The notes under the pieces were generated by a model. It saw only the letters and a program-made list of their open reading frames with translations. It ran no database searches and was not told the origin of the DNA. From positions 28,917,213-28,981,212 of the forward strand of contig NC_030851.1 in the NCBI RefSeq assembly GCF_000208745.1: 64,000 nucleotides of DNA, read 5' to 3'. A program made the position numbers and the translations under genes. Positions 11,765 to 24,085 of this stretch are shown here, piece by piece (within the stretch, counting starts at the first letter, position 1; each line of letters begins with the position of its first letter). The stretch is from Theobroma cacao. Its lineage: Eukaryota; Streptophyta; Magnoliopsida; Malvales; Malvaceae.

Positions 11765-14088
11765 TGTGAAACCTTGACCTCCATAGATGCATAACTAGAG
11801 GTAGACTGATGAGTGCATCAAATTCACATATTTAATGGGAGATTAAATACCTAATTAGTCTAAATTGGACTAAATTTAGGATAGAATTTAGGTATTTTTA
11901 TTTATTTTATTAGTTTAGTTTAATTTATGTTTAAATTTTTATTTTACGTTAATGATGTTAGTTTTACGTTATTTATAATTATTTTATGTTTTTATAGGAG
12001 TAGGATCAAAAATAATTTCAATTGGTGAAGAAAGGTCCATAATGGATTGTTGCTCTATTTGCATATGTTTTGGTTTTTCAAGCATATTTTCCACTACAGA
12101 AGTCCAAATGACATGATTTTTAAACCATTAGAAAGCTAAGATTTAGGGATACAACTTTGATGTTTACCACTTTGCCCAGTTCTAATCAAAAGGTGGTCAA
12201 AATCTTTGTCAAAGTGAAAGTACTACACTAGAATAATAAAAAGGGCATTTTTGTAAATTACGTGAAACTTTGATTGACTTTAGAGATAAATATCTAAAGT
12301 TTCAACACCTTCTTCATCTTCCTCTCATTTTTTCTCTCCTTTTTGTAGAACTTTTCATCCTCCATGGAAAGAAACCTTAAAACCTCCATAACCTTCTCAT
12401 ACTAACTCTACAATTCATGTTTTTGCACACTTTTTCATAGGGTTTTTCATTCTCTTTCAACTTTTCACCTCAAAAACCCTCAAAAAAAGTTTTTCCTCTA
12501 CACTTTCTCTCACTAGATGAACATTTTTAAGGAGGGAAACTCTTCAAATTAGCTTAAAAACTCTTGAAGGAGTTTTCCTTTTTAATCCTCACTAAGAAAA
12601 TTCAACTACAAGTCCACCAAGGTGAGAAATGAGTTAAGGTTGATTTTAAGTTGTTAAAGATGGCTAATAATTATATATGTGGGCTGTTATATTTTTTATG
12701 GTTATATTGTGTGTGATAGGTTCCAATGAGGCCCCACATGTCCATTTGGAGCATTAGTTGAAGTTAGAGTCGATCAAAAGAATCAACAAGGACAAGTGAG
12801 TGAACTTGCTTTAAATTATTTTTGAAAAATACATATGTGTTGAGATAAAGCACTTAAATGATTATATTTGACTTTTTTTTCTCTAAATCATGTTTGGGAA
12901 CAAGCTCTTGATGAAACGTTTTATGTTGTAAAATCTGTAATGTGATGAACCCATGTGTTCCTATATTCTGATGATATATATTTTATGCTTTGAATGATAA
13001 TATTGTGCGATAATTGTAATCGCACGTGTGCGGTGTGGGAGTGCACATGCTGATGATGACAGGTGATTCCAGTTATGTGCAATGTGGGAAAGCACATGAG
13101 CTGATGACCGGTGAATGATGATTCCAGCTATGTGCGATGTGGGAGTGCACATGAGCTGATGACCGATGGGTGATGATATTAGCTATGTGCAGTGTGGGAG
13201 TGCACATAAGCTGATGATCAGTGGATGATGATTCCAGCTATGTGCGGTGTGGGAGTGCACATGAGCTGATGAGCCGATGGTTGTATACACGTTTACACAT
13301 ACCATAGAAATATTAAAGAAAATATTATGTGATTGCAATGAATGTTGACTGTTGAAATTGTTAATTACTTCCAAATTGATTTTCAATGCAACAAGAAACT
13401 CTTTGTCTTGCTTGTCTTGCTTGGATATTTGTTGTTGTTTTCACTCTTTTCAACTTCGTTGTTGATCATAGATCTTTCACTTTAAGGGATTAAATAACCA
13501 AAGGTTGAATTAAGGGGCTTTACAAGAAATTAAGCTAAATTACATTGTTTTTAACATAAGTGTATCATGTTTTCTACTACTTTCCATATCGTTTGCTTAT
13601 TCCCTTCCTATGTTCACTCACTGGGTTTATACTCATTCTTTTAAACTTCATGTTTTCATAGTCAGAGGCAGTTGGGACCTAGATTGAGGTGTCCATGTAT
13701 ATTCATCTTTTTGGTAGGTACCATGGCATTCAGTAGTTGTACCTTCACCTAAAGTCACTCCGCTGGTAGTCAAGAGTCTTTTGCCTATGTATGTGTATGC
13801 GTGATGTAAATCACTAAGATTCATAGTATAAACAATATATGTATATTTTGATTGATGATGTCACTATGAGTTGACAATGGGTGATATTATTTTGGATGAT
13901 CTAAATGTAAGTATTTGATTGCCATAATATATCACTGAATATTTTTATAGTTGAGAATTACGAAATGTGACTTTAGGAATGATTGTTGAAAGGACGATTG
14001 GGATTACATAAAGAGGCTTGCTTGGGCTTAATGGGCTGTGCCCATTGGGCCCATGCACCGGTCATGGCTCGAAAATTGGACTGTGACA
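11765..14088 (+). mobile_element. Solo LTR, gypsy-type family I, copy 4 (TSD GAGAT)
   Basis: Starts TGTGAAACCTTGACC and ends GGACTGTGACA, 2324 bp, flanked by a perfect 5-bp duplication GAGAT (11760-11764 and 14089-14093). It is collinear with copy 3 but lacks most of the CTGCAG palindromes. It contains a 54-55-bp minisatellite (13021-13282), the TTCACTCACTGG block near 13613 and a CTCCGCTGG block near 13767. Confidence 0.85.
13021..13282 (+). repeat. Minisatellite, about five units of 54-55 bp
   Basis: Units share ATGTGCGATGTGGGAGTGCA followed by CATGAGCTGATGACCG and a TGATGATTCCAGCT spacer. Related arrays occupy the same place in the other family I LTRs (about 228-345, 1410-1600, and both sides of the gap at 7456). 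Confidence 0.8.
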
Positions 14089-14644
14089 GAGATAAGCCCT
14101 TTCAAATGTTTTACTTCAAATTCTTCAATTCAATTATTATGGTGAATTAGAAAAGTGTATGGATTATGGATAATAAATGGACATAAGTTTCCTACCCTTA
14201 TCCTTGACGTTAAGTATGATGATTGAATATTCTAGGAGAATTAAATGCATGGCAAAATAGTACTTAAATTGTTACTATGGAAAAATAGGAATGAATTCTT
14301 AGGTAGAGGTAGACATTCTTACCCTTAAGCTTATGATATGTTTTATGTGAGAAAAACTTGAAACATGCAGGACATGATTCTACGAGATAGGATGTGATAT
14401 AGTACCGCATGCCTTATGAAAAAACCTTGTTTATGAGTATGGGTTATAGGGGAATATGTGCATAATATGTTGATGATGCATGTATGAATATGAGATATTC
14501 TATATGATGATGAAAACCAGATGTGGGGGTAAGAATTCCACACAATTAAAGCCCAAATGTGAGGGTAAGAATACCACACATGTTTAGAGCGATCCCACCC
14601 ATCATGGTGTAGGCCACCATGTGGTGATGGTGCTAGGAATGGCA

Positions 14645-16385
14645 TGATTAGAGCATCAACTCAGCGGAATAAAAAAAATTGAAATAAAATAAAAGCCATG
14701 CCTCCAACTTTTGGATCACTTTGGTTGTTTACTGCAAAGTTAAGCACCATATAAAATCAAAAAAAGTTTTACCTTTCCAAATGATATCGTAATCAAATGA
14801 ATTTCTTTTGGTGACAAAACGTGAACACCTTTTATGTGAAAGAATCCCAGCCACTCAATCGCTTAGCCTCCAATGATGCACACACGATTGCAATGGATCC
14901 TTCTCAATGAGAGAGTTTTATGCCACGGGCTTGTGCTAGCAAGTGGACAACGATTTGTCCTCTTTTCTTCTTTGGTTTCCAATAAAGAATCCAAGGAGAA
15001 GTTTTCAAAAGAAAATACACTTCTCAAGAGTGGCAGCACTCAAGAGAAAATCCCCCTTTTTTTTCTTAAAAAAGAGTGGCTATAATGTGATATTTATATC
15101 TAGGTTTAACTTATTGAAATTTGCAAAATAAGTCCTTAATATTATAACAATTATAATATTTAACCAATACCTAATTAAACTCTTTTAATTAGGTCCTTAG
15201 TAGTTAAACCTAGAATTTGATTTAAGTCTAACTTAAATCATCACACTCTCAATTTAATCCAAATTGCAACCTTTGTGGGTGACCCATTAGGTTNAGTCTA
15301 ACTTAAATCATCACACTCTCAATTTAATCCAAATTGCAACCTTTGTGTGTGACCCATTAGGTTCTTAACATGTTGACAATGGAATTGAATTATAATATTA
15401 TTAATTAATTAATTTAAACGAATCATATTTAATTTTAAATTAAATAATTCAATTTCATAAACCATGATTGGCATCTAGCAATGCATCATAGCCACCTAAT
15501 TGTTAGGAGAGTCAAAGGATTCTTTGACAACCTTTCAGTGTACAGTTTTTCAGTGCAATTCATTTCCTCATCATATATCCCAAAGATGATAAGATATTGG
15601 TGTAGTGTCTACTCTTATTGATCTCCATATTTGTTCTTGCAGTTAGATCATTAGCTTTATGGAGACTTATGAAACTCATTTCATAATCTCTTAATCACCA
15701 TGGCCAAGGATTTGATTAAGCTAATATCAACCAAGAACTAATGAGATATTTCCCCTTGAACACTTGGGGTGATGATTCCTATCTTGACCACTCATTTGCC
15801 TTCATATGTTTCATACTATACTCAAAAACATTATGTTTTGGTATCCTTGATTAGGCACCCATAAGGATGAAATCAAAGCGTAGTACTCCACATACAAAAC
15901 AACTTGATGTCTCAAGTCTAAGGAGTAGTTACACAACTGACACATGAGAAGTATTGCATAGACACTTGAGTGAAATACCAAATGCACTTCTCATGGCGGG
16001 TCATGTTCAGTGAACTTGTTATCCCATAGCAAGCACCCACATGCTAGTTCCAAGTATCTCTATACTTCAACCTATGAAAACAATTGCTTACTTTACAAGT
16101 AAGGAGCATAATATGTGCCAATCTTTAAGCATTATTGATGCCTTGTCTCAATAATACTATGATCAGGAACTTTTAGGAATAATGCTTTAATGCATAAAGA
16201 TCTCATAATTGTATCCCAATACAATTCCTTTACAAGGCATATATAGTTTCATAGGCTTTATCTACATAAGTACAAAAAGTAATTAAATTATAAACTTATG
16301 GATAAAGAACTACCTCAATGTTATTATGAATAACAAAATATCATACATGAATATCTCAAAATTGCAGTTCCCATATAACCACAGA
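14645..16385. mobile_element. Unclassified noncoding insertion
   Basis: This block separates two parts of the surrounding LTR remnant. It has no significant ORF; the two overlapping 60-70 codon frames at 14873-15131 show no known domain. Its left edge (ATCAACTCAGCGGAATAAAA) resembles edges of noncoding LTR-retroelement derivatives, but I could not find clear termini or a target-site duplication. Borders are approximate. Confidence 0.3.
15225..15363. repeat. 69-bp tandem duplication split by one N
   Basis: Bases 15225-15293 and 15295-15363 are identical except for one base (GTGGGTGACC versus GTGTGTGACC). The single N at 15294 lies exactly between them, suggesting an assembly join in which overlapping ends were not merged. 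Confidence 0.85.
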
Positions 16386-17663
16386 TTGGCTTGAAGGGCT
16401 TATACTAACAGATGGCACTCAGTATGAGTGAGGCCAATGTGCCACACGAGTGGCCTAAACATGGGTAGGATGCATTCATTCATTGAGCATACATGATGAT
16501 TACATATTATGAATGGCATGGATGTATGTATATGTTATGTTTGCATGTTATGTTATAATGATTGCTTGAGTGTGTAGATTATTCTCTAAGCCATAAAATA
16601 GCTAAGATCGATTAATAGATAGAATAAGTCCTAATGCACATTGAGTTTTACGGATCGAAAATTGATCACTTAAGTTATGTGGATGGAAAGATGATCACCT
16701 TAATGTTATATGATTGAATTCTAAAGGAGAATCTCAAGTATATGAGCAACTCATATGATTTATAATAAGATTGGAGTATATTACCCATAGTTTAGGTTTA
16801 TATGGTTGGGAATCGTTTTTATTAGGGAGGATTTGATACTACAAGTAAGGTACAGCTTCCTTGTTTTTTCTAAAGGTTTTGTGTAAATGTTCAGTATATT
16901 TAAAGAACTATATGTTTATGAACTGTCAATATCACCATGAAAAATGAGACTAGTTTGTAACAACTCAATTTTATGAGAAATTTAGAAATAAAATATGTTT
17001 ATCTCAAAATTCATGTTTACATTAACGATATAATTTTATGCAAAAACTATTCCCCTTGGCTTGTCCCCTTCTCATATTTATTCACGGAGTCTTTGTAATT
17101 CACACATTAGTTTCCTCTATTTTTATTGTAGATTAGTGATAGCCTTTCAGCCACTTGAGACACTAATACGTGATCCATTCTTCTTTCTTCTCTTGAAGAT
17201 TGGAGAGTCAGGTCATATTCTGCTTAACAAGCCGATCTTTATTTCTAATTATGTTATAATGTTGTTCAATATTGTTGTGACGATGTAGCCATGTTATGGC
17301 ATTACACTTGGTATGGATATTATATAAGCATATATGTGAATTGAACATGATGGCTTGAGAGCCTATGTGAGCACCACAAGTGTGCAAATGAATGAGATAT
17401 GTATGGGCATATGGACCCATATTTGATTATAAAAATTTTTGCTTATGAGAATGGCTATGAACACGTTAATTGGTGAAATCCATAATGATGCACTTATGCA
17501 TGTGTTTACATGATAATGGGAAATGTATGATGATGATGGTTATATGATGAATAATAGTTATGTTCAAATGACGTTAGGCTTGCTTAGGTATAACATGTTA
17601 TAATCATCTAGGTCCTAGCGTCGGTCATGATCCTCCAAATTCAAGATGTGAAAATTGATCTTG

Positions 17664-17867
17664 TCAATACCAATGGTGATAGGTTGGATTTAGTGTGGAT
17701 GTACCATTTGTGGTGATCATGGGGTTAGCGCATGGTGTTGCTCCATTTAGATATCCTTTGAGATTGTAACCAACAATAAGCAAACAAAGTTGCAATTGCC
17801 AAGAAGGAAAATTGATATTATTGAGTTTCAAATGTAGTTGGGCTGCAACATTGATGGAGGTTGGCAT
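17664..17867 (-). pseudogene. Copia-type gag N-terminal fragment
   Basis: The 67-residue minus-strand ORF reads SINVAAQLHLKLNNINFPSW, then GYNLKGYLNGATPC, the usual N-terminal signature of copia polyproteins that begin with a 'retrotransposon gag_3'-type segment. It is truncated on its downstream side near 17653, where the LTR remnant ends. A PBS-like site and LTR-like sequence lie upstream on the same strand. Confidence 0.7.
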
Positions 17868-17971
17868 TGTTGTTTGAGGCTAATGCACAGTAAAGGAAAG
17901 AGTGGTGGTGGTTGATTTATTGAAGGTGACCTTTGAAGTAAGATTTGGATCATGTTGCTGTTATGCTTAAC

Positions 17972-18330
17972 GAAGCTTTGATAACATATAAAAACAAGGG
18001 ATGACAAAAGCAAGGAACAACAGAAAATAAACTTGCAAAGATCTAACTGGATGAGGAATGTTCGTATATTTATACTAGATACAAGATAAAGTGATAAAAC
18101 TAATATATGTTTTGAATCAATGATAGTGATGATCATTAGTTGATAAACTATAATTAATTTAAATCTTAAACAAATTCAATGGATAAGCTAATTTGATAAG
18201 CTTGGTTTTGAATCTTGAGCTCTTTGAAGTGGATAAGCTACATTATCCTTCATACATGCACCATGAAAAAGTTTTTGCCAAGTATCTACTTGATGTTTGT
18301 TGTGTGAAATATCCAAACAAAGAGTAAAAT
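17972..18330 (-). mobile_element. Copia 5' LTR remnant with PBS-like site
   Basis: On the minus strand TTATCAAAGCTTCG (about 17971-17984) occupies the PBS position, related to TGGTATCAGAGCTTCG, between LTR-like sequence at 17985-18330 and the gag ORF at 17867. The outer end of the LTR was not found, so that boundary is approximate. Confidence 0.45.
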
Positions 18331-19086
18331 TAAACACCATCAATGAAAAAAAAAATTAAAAACTCTTCATCCCATCACTTATCTTTTTATTTTTTCCTCT
18401 TGCAATCACTTATCTTTTCATGATTTTTCTCTCTTCTTAAAATAAAATTTTTGAAAAGATAATTTTAAGACGAGAGAAAATGATAAGAGAAAAACTAAGC
18501 ATGAATGAACAAGGCAAACATGTAGCACCGGTCCAAACGTGTAAACAAAATTCAATATACTGATCTGCTGCTTTGAAACTGTATAACAAGTGGAAGAGAC
18601 AGCCGATCATGGCCCAAAATACAAGATACCTCCATAAAGCCCAAAATCTTGCTTTGATTGACATTGCCAGCTTTGACAAATGTTTGTAATATTTAACCAA
18701 AAACCCCCAAACCCTGGAAAACCTAAGCTTATCTAGTATAGTGGAAGCATTTCCTAAATTGGGAGCATAGCTTTGGTTAGTCCTCCCTGTTTTGTTTGGT
18801 AATGCCTGCTGGCTGATGCGTAACCCTCACGAGGATGCGGGTCATTTCCAAGGCAAATCATCTAAAGTCTATTTCGTTTGCTAACCCATTATCAAGTTTT
18901 TGATAAAAGCCTAAGGGCGGAGCAGCCTTGTTGGCATGTCTAAATACTTTTTCCAACATTTGTTTATGGCCTGGTTCTGCCGTTCTAACTATTTACCAAA
19001 TTCTCAAATTGGTACTCAAAAATGCTACTCCTATTAGCAACAGTCTCACAATCCCTCCTGTCTAAAACCCTTTTAAGCTTTCATTG
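18331..19086 (+). promoter_or_regulatory. Upstream region of the plastid transporter gene
   Basis: About 750 bp separate the last retroelement remnant from the leader of the gene at 19135. From about 18700 the sequence is less AT-rich than the flanking repeats and has no useful ORF. I see no convincing TATA box close to the start codon, which is common for nuclear genes of plastid proteins. The minus-strand 87-codon frame at 18437-18700 has no recognised domain. Confidence 0.4.
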
Positions 19087-19113
19087 ATGGAGGTAAAAAG
19101 AAAGTTCTTTTAG
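19087..19113 (+). other. Short upstream ORF (8 codons)
   Basis: ATG GAG GTA AAA AGA AAG TTC TTT TAG lies 21 bp before the start codon of the transporter gene. If the transcript begins upstream of 19087, ribosomes would meet this start first. Whether it lies in the mRNA cannot be told from sequence alone. Confidence 0.4.
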
Positions 19114-19134
19114 CTGCAATTTCTTATTTTCATA

Positions 19135-20419
19135 ATGGCTGCATCGGCATCAGCTGCAACTTCGCCACTGGTATTGGCACCCTCTTTGAGGAAAACCAAT
19201 CCCAGAATCTTTCCCACCCAAATTCATTGGCCCACTACTCGTAGCAAGCAGTTTCTGTCCAGGTCAAAGTTTCAAAACTGGCAGCGTTTTCCTCTTCCTT
19301 TGACCATAACAAGGGCTTCCTCAAATGGGTTTCTTGATACAGCTCATACAAGCAGAGAAAAGGAAATTTTGCCTTCGTTCGAGGAGAAGCCAGTGAAATT
19401 CCTCTTCTGGGTCGTGCTCTGGGCTTCCTTGTCTCTAGTTTGGTTTGCTGCGTCTAGTGATGCTAATGCTTCTGCTGCTGCAGCTGATTCCATTAGAGCT
19501 TCCAGCTTTGGCCTCAAGATTGCTAGTGCTTTGCGTGGCTCGGGCTGGCCCGATGAGGCTGTGGTGTTTACGCTGGCTACACTTCCTATTCTTGAGCTTC
19601 GTGGTGCTATTCCTGTTGGTTACTGGATGCAACTCAAGCCTAGACTCTTGACAATCTTATCTATTCTTGGGTTAGCCTTATTTTCTTTCTCGTTAATGCG
19701 GGATATTATCAGTGTTCAGCTCATTTCAGGCTCATGTTTAAAAATTTAAGAGTATGGGCACGTTGTGGTTATGACAAATTTTAATTTTAACCAGTTTACT
19801 GGTAGTAATTGTTTGCCTTTCACTAATCCTTTCCATAGAATGCATACTTGTCACTAAAAATTTAAGCCAAGGTAGCATGCTTTTTTATAATATTTAATGT
19901 AATGGGTGTGCTTACAATTAGATAGTATAATTTAGTAATCAGTTTGTCATGCATGATTATCTTGGAAACTAATGAATTTTGCAAACTTTATTATTTGACT
20001 GCAGGAATATGGTTCCTGTGCCCTTCATTATACTTTACCTGAAAAGATTTGCTACTTTTCTTGCTGGAAGGAACCAGTCCGCATCTGGGTTGCTTAACAT
20101 GATCTTTGAGAAGGCCAAAGAGAAGGCTGGTCCCGTGGAAGAATTTCAATGGCTCGGGCTGATGCTTTTTGTGGCTGTTCCTTTCCCTGGAACAGGAGCA
20201 TGGACTGGAGGCATCATAGCTTCTATTCTTGATATGCCCTTCTGGTCAGCTGTATCAGCCAATTTCTTTGGTGTTGTATTGGCTGGGCTTCTGGTAAACT
20301 TGTTGGTGAACATGGGTCTCAAATATGCCATTGTTACTGGTATCATTCTCTTCTTTATATCCACTTTTATGTGGAGTATCCTTCGAAATATTAAGAAGTC
20401 TTTGAGCTCCTCAAAATAA
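19135..20419 (+). CDS. Plastid-targeted small multi-drug export family membrane protein (PF06695/COG2426)
   Basis: Two exons, 19135-19670 and 20005-20419, with a 334-bp intron (GG|GTTAGC ... CTGCAG|GA). The splice restores Gly179 and gives 316 residues. Residues 1 to about 60 look like a plastid transit peptide: rich in Ser, Ala, Thr and Arg, almost no acidic residues. Membrane segments are predicted by eye near 87-106, 141-157, 180-199, 228-238, 261-283 and 286-304. The family hallmarks are LPILELRGAIPVGY (150-163) and AVPFPGTGAWTGG (236-248). The family has bacterial homologues annotated as putative small multi-drug exporters, but the substrate of the plant protein is unknown, so transport is inferred from the family name only. 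The Met at 19135 is the only start that provides a transit peptide. An unspliced reading would stop at 19749. The protein looks complete and intact, with no neighbouring gene of related function. Confidence 0.9.
19671..20004 (+). other. Intron of the plastid transporter gene
   Basis: Donor GTTAGC at 19671 and acceptor TTTGACTGCAG ending at 20004. The intron is AT-rich. Joining at these sites keeps the frame and links SIL-G-NMVPVPF, matching the conserved run of the family. Confidence 0.85.
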
Positions 20420-23400
20420 TGTTAAATTACTCATTGAAGTAGTTATTTCCATCTAAACAGAAACTAACTATCCTCAGATTTTTATTTTGTATAATTCGCT
20501 GATCAGAAGCTTACGGACCTTCGCTCTTATTTGAAAACTTTTATTCAATGCTTAGATTGTGATTCATAGGAGCACAGAAGTATATATGGTCTTAGAAATT
20601 TTAGGCAAAGATATAAGAAATGAGCTTTTCCACAGGTAGGACATTATGATATTTGGGCAATGCCTTAAAAGAGGAAAAAGCCATTTTTCAACCCATAGAA
20701 CTGCAATATGCGTAGCTATGTCCAGCTATAAGTCTTCTTCTGGCACAAAGATGGTTGAGGAACCAGTATTAAAACGCAATTTAACGACTGTGAACCATAT
20801 GATTATATATTGCTTTCTTGCATAGTTCATGATTTGTGGTTATTTAGGCCAACCAGGATTACTATTTCCACAATATTATTATAACTGAGGGGCTTGTTTG
20901 ATTCATGGACATTTTTAACTTCTGTAAGGTGGGTGCTTAATCATGTGGTGATAATACAATCTTCCTTCAGTCTTTGTGAGATTAAATGAAAAGCTAGCCA
21001 ATTTGTAGTGAGGCTTCAAGACAGATTGGAGAAGTTACTGTAATCGATTAGATGTTCCAACACCCTTTTTGGTCCAATTTTTAGCAACATTGCCACTAAA
21101 TCATGTAGAGGTTCCCTATCCCTAGTCAGTCAGTTTAATTATGATTGGATTGATTGTTGATCTTTCTCTCTCTTCTCTCTGTCTCTCTCGTTATATTTAG
21201 ATATTGAGTCTATTAACACTTGTTGAGTAAGTGATTATTTTCTAGACTTGAGGTACTCAATTGGCAATGAATTTTTACTACAATTGGTTAGGGCAATAGG
21301 TAACCAATGTAAGGTCAGAATATGGTGCAAAATGAACTCTGTTATGCATGGCCCTAACAAACTGCTACCTATCATAGAACAGTTTCATAGATTAGATTGG
21401 TATAGTTGAAGTTCCTGATAAAGAAAGAAAGGGCATCGTAAAGTCAACATATTACTTCAAGTGGAGAAATGAAAATCATAACTGGATGAGAAACTCCTGG
21501 AATCTTTGGATTTATTTGGAAGATCTCTGTAAGCAAATGGTGTTGATCAAGAGGTACTAGTCAGATGTAATCTCTGCAAGGCAGAGATTCATAATATTAG
21601 GGAGATGTACACTTCTTATGTTACTGCAGGTTTAGTACTATATATCCACCTGGCTGTCTCCCTATACTTTCTGCATGACCTATAAAACAAATTATCGGGA
21701 TCATAAGTTCCCAGTAAATATGCGTGCTTAGTTGTAGTTAAATCTTCATTATAATGATCTGGTCTTTTGGAGTGAGTTTTTCTATTTCTCAGAGTATATG
21801 TTCAGTAATTCTAACCCTGTATACTCATACAAAGAAGGGATTTAGTAGGAACAATGTTAAAACTATGCTTCAACTGCATCTTTAAGTTTTACCTTCTTAA
21901 CTTAACCATCCCTGTTTGAAGAACATGTCAACTTTCGTTTGGATAAAAATATCAACCAATTTGCTGCTTCTTTTAATCATCTTTTTTTCTTTGTGAGCAA
22001 GCCATGTATTGTTGAATCATTTGTGAACCGGTTTTTTCTTTTTGGGGGTAATATATTGGATGCAAGTAGAGGCTACAGTGCACTGATATCCTTTCTAGGA
22101 CTCAATGATGAATGATCTACACTGAATTGGATTTGGGCTGCACCATTCAATTATGCAGTTACAAATTGAACAATATTTGTGGATCATGGGCTAAGCTAGT
22201 TAGAGTTAAGAAGTGGCATAGAGAATCATGTAGTGGAGCCTGATATAGGCAATTGAGCAAGTAAACACTGGCATTCTTCTTGCTCTATCATAATCGGTTT
22301 CTGGTTTTCAAGCGACAATGATAGAGATAACTTGAGAATAATTAACTTGGTATGTGATGGCTAAACCTTGCCAGGCCATTTTCAGCTTTGGTTGGTGAGC
22401 CTTCTGGCTATATTTTTTTTTATTGATAATAATAATCAAAGCCATTTTCAAGTAACTCTTCTAACAAAATCAGTTAGTGGATTAACATTGAAATTACTTT
22501 TTATTTGTAACAGATAAATATATTATATTCTTTTTATAAGATACAGCTTGTAAACGAAAGCGGATTTATATTTAAATTTTGGAAATGGAAATTAATATAT
22601 TTTCTGATGAATCAAATTTCCTTTTTTTCTTTTCTTTTAAGATCAATAACCAATTTGACAATTTAATAATTAAAAGTTTTTGCACCAACTTACGTCCTTA
22701 CCTAAACAAAAAATATAATTAAAATTTCTAATATTTTGATTGGGAACATGAATTTTGAATAACCTATTTGAATTTGATTTATTAGGTAAACTTGTTGCTT
22801 GTGAAAGTAGTCAATATGTAAAAACCAACAAAAACGAAAACAAATAATTGTATATTGGAGGTACACACTAGTATATCGGAGGGATGAATTTGATTAAAAA
22901 CCGAATTAGCATTATCCAAGAATTTCAAATGCTTCTTCAAATACTACACCTTAATATGGTTGCCATTGTTTTGTCACATATTTAGTGTATAATTTAGTCT
23001 AGAAACCAAATTTAGTGCAATTATTCAAAATACACTACATAAAAATTCATTCGTTTTAACCGCTTATTGCAAAAATTCCTTGTTTCATTAGATGTTCCAC
23101 TGGGGGCTAGCAACTAGTAACTATAACTAATAACTACACTCCATGCAAATGTTGCTTCTGTAGAAAGTGGAAACTAATAGCTTATACATATTTGTTGTTC
23201 ATAAAGCCAAATCCCTCTATCCTCCAAATAAAAATCATATTTAAATCTTTATCTCAAATGGAACTTTGTTTTATTACTAGTAGTTGAAATTTAAAGACAT
23301 AATATTTAAATATATTTTTATTTTTCAATTATGTTAAATTAAATTTTTATAATTTTATTTTAAATTAAATAAATTATTATAATGAATAATTAATTATTAA
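20420..23400. other. Intergenic, 3' flank of transporter gene
   Basis: Begins with the transporter 3' untranslated region; I could not fix a polyadenylation site. A TCTCTCTCTTCTCTCTGTCTCTCTC run lies near 21163-21190. No ORF or RNA gene recognised. The last part (about 22400-23400) is very AT-rich, and 23270-23400 resembles an AT-rich terminal repeat seen elsewhere in the window. Confidence 0.5.
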
Positions 23401-24085
23401 TCACATCTGTTCAATCAGGTGCCGTGCCAGAAAGCTCCAAAGCCCATTACGCCTTGTACTGTAGCACATCAGCTCCCTCTCTCGCCCTGGGGCCCAAAGG
23501 TACCCAGACAATGGATGAAATGACCAAAGGAGACATGGAGCGCACGTGGACATCAGGGCCCACGAAAATTGCCTACATGTGTGACGACAGCCCCGAAAGA
23601 AGGAAAAATTTAAGATTAGAATTGAAGAAAGAAACTCTCGTGTGCTTGTCCCAACCAACAAACCCAACAATCTCCACGTCCCGGGCCCCACTCGGCCACA
23701 TCGATCAGTCCCCTGGGTCCCACTTCCATTGCAATTCTTATCCTGTATCTGTACCCCCTAGAAACAGACTAAAAGGAAGCGACACTTGGAAAGGCAAGGA
23801 CCCCACATTTCTGCCCATTCCAATGAGCTTTCTATGTTACCAGGCGTTGGCTGCCACATTGCACCGTTTCTGTCCATTTGATTGGCCTCCTGTGGGTCCC
23901 ATTGCACCATGAGGTATCGTCAAAGTAGTGTGTATCAGCATCTGGCAACTTCAGCGTGGACACTGGGCTTGCCGCTTTCCCTATTGCTTTGATCATGACC
24001 GCACACGTGGACGATTACTACCCGGAGTTTCATTAATAAGGACTGTGCTCGTCGGCAGCGAAATATCTGTGGAGCAGGTATTTTT
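23401..24085. promoter_or_regulatory. GC-rich island with G-box/ABRE cores, gene not identified
   Basis: About 680 bp markedly richer in G and C than the flanks. It contains CACGTGGAC twice (CACGTGG at 23543-23549 and 24004-24010) and CCACGTC at 23674-23680; ACGT cores of this type bind bZIP and bHLH factors. A sequence that could serve as a splice donor (GAGCAG|GTATTT) follows at about 24079. An open frame of 162 codons (23424-23912, +) and a 96-codon frame on the other strand cover it, but neither shows a known domain. It could be a promoter with a noncoding first exon, a conserved noncoding block, or the remains of a gene. Confidence 0.35.

Larger units (their letters stand above)
10036..17652 (+). 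mobile_element. Degenerate gypsy-type LTR with two insertions
   Basis: A plus-strand LTR remnant is inferred from order and style: palindromes ATCTATCGATAGAT at 10119-10132 and 10183-10196 with degenerate copies to 10310; a GTGGGGGTAAGAATTCCACAC array at about 14519-14583; an ATTTATTCACGGAGTCTTTG block near 17078; and a terminal GCGTCGGTCATGATCC segment near 17620. It is interrupted by the solo LTR at 11765-14088 and an unclassified insertion at about 14645-16385. Both outer boundaries are approximate, and continuity of the outer parts is an inference. The ORFs within show no recognisable domain. Confidence 0.4.

Noticed and set aside
19979..20004. ATG at 19979 as a separate start for the second transporter exon
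   Set aside because: It lies in the intron just before a good acceptor; the family needs exon 1, which joins in frame.
23424..23912. 162-codon plus-strand ORF
   Set aside because: No recognisable domain, Pro/Ser/Thr-rich composition typical of chance frames in GC-rich DNA, and an overlapping frame on the other strand. Kept only as part of the GC-rich island.
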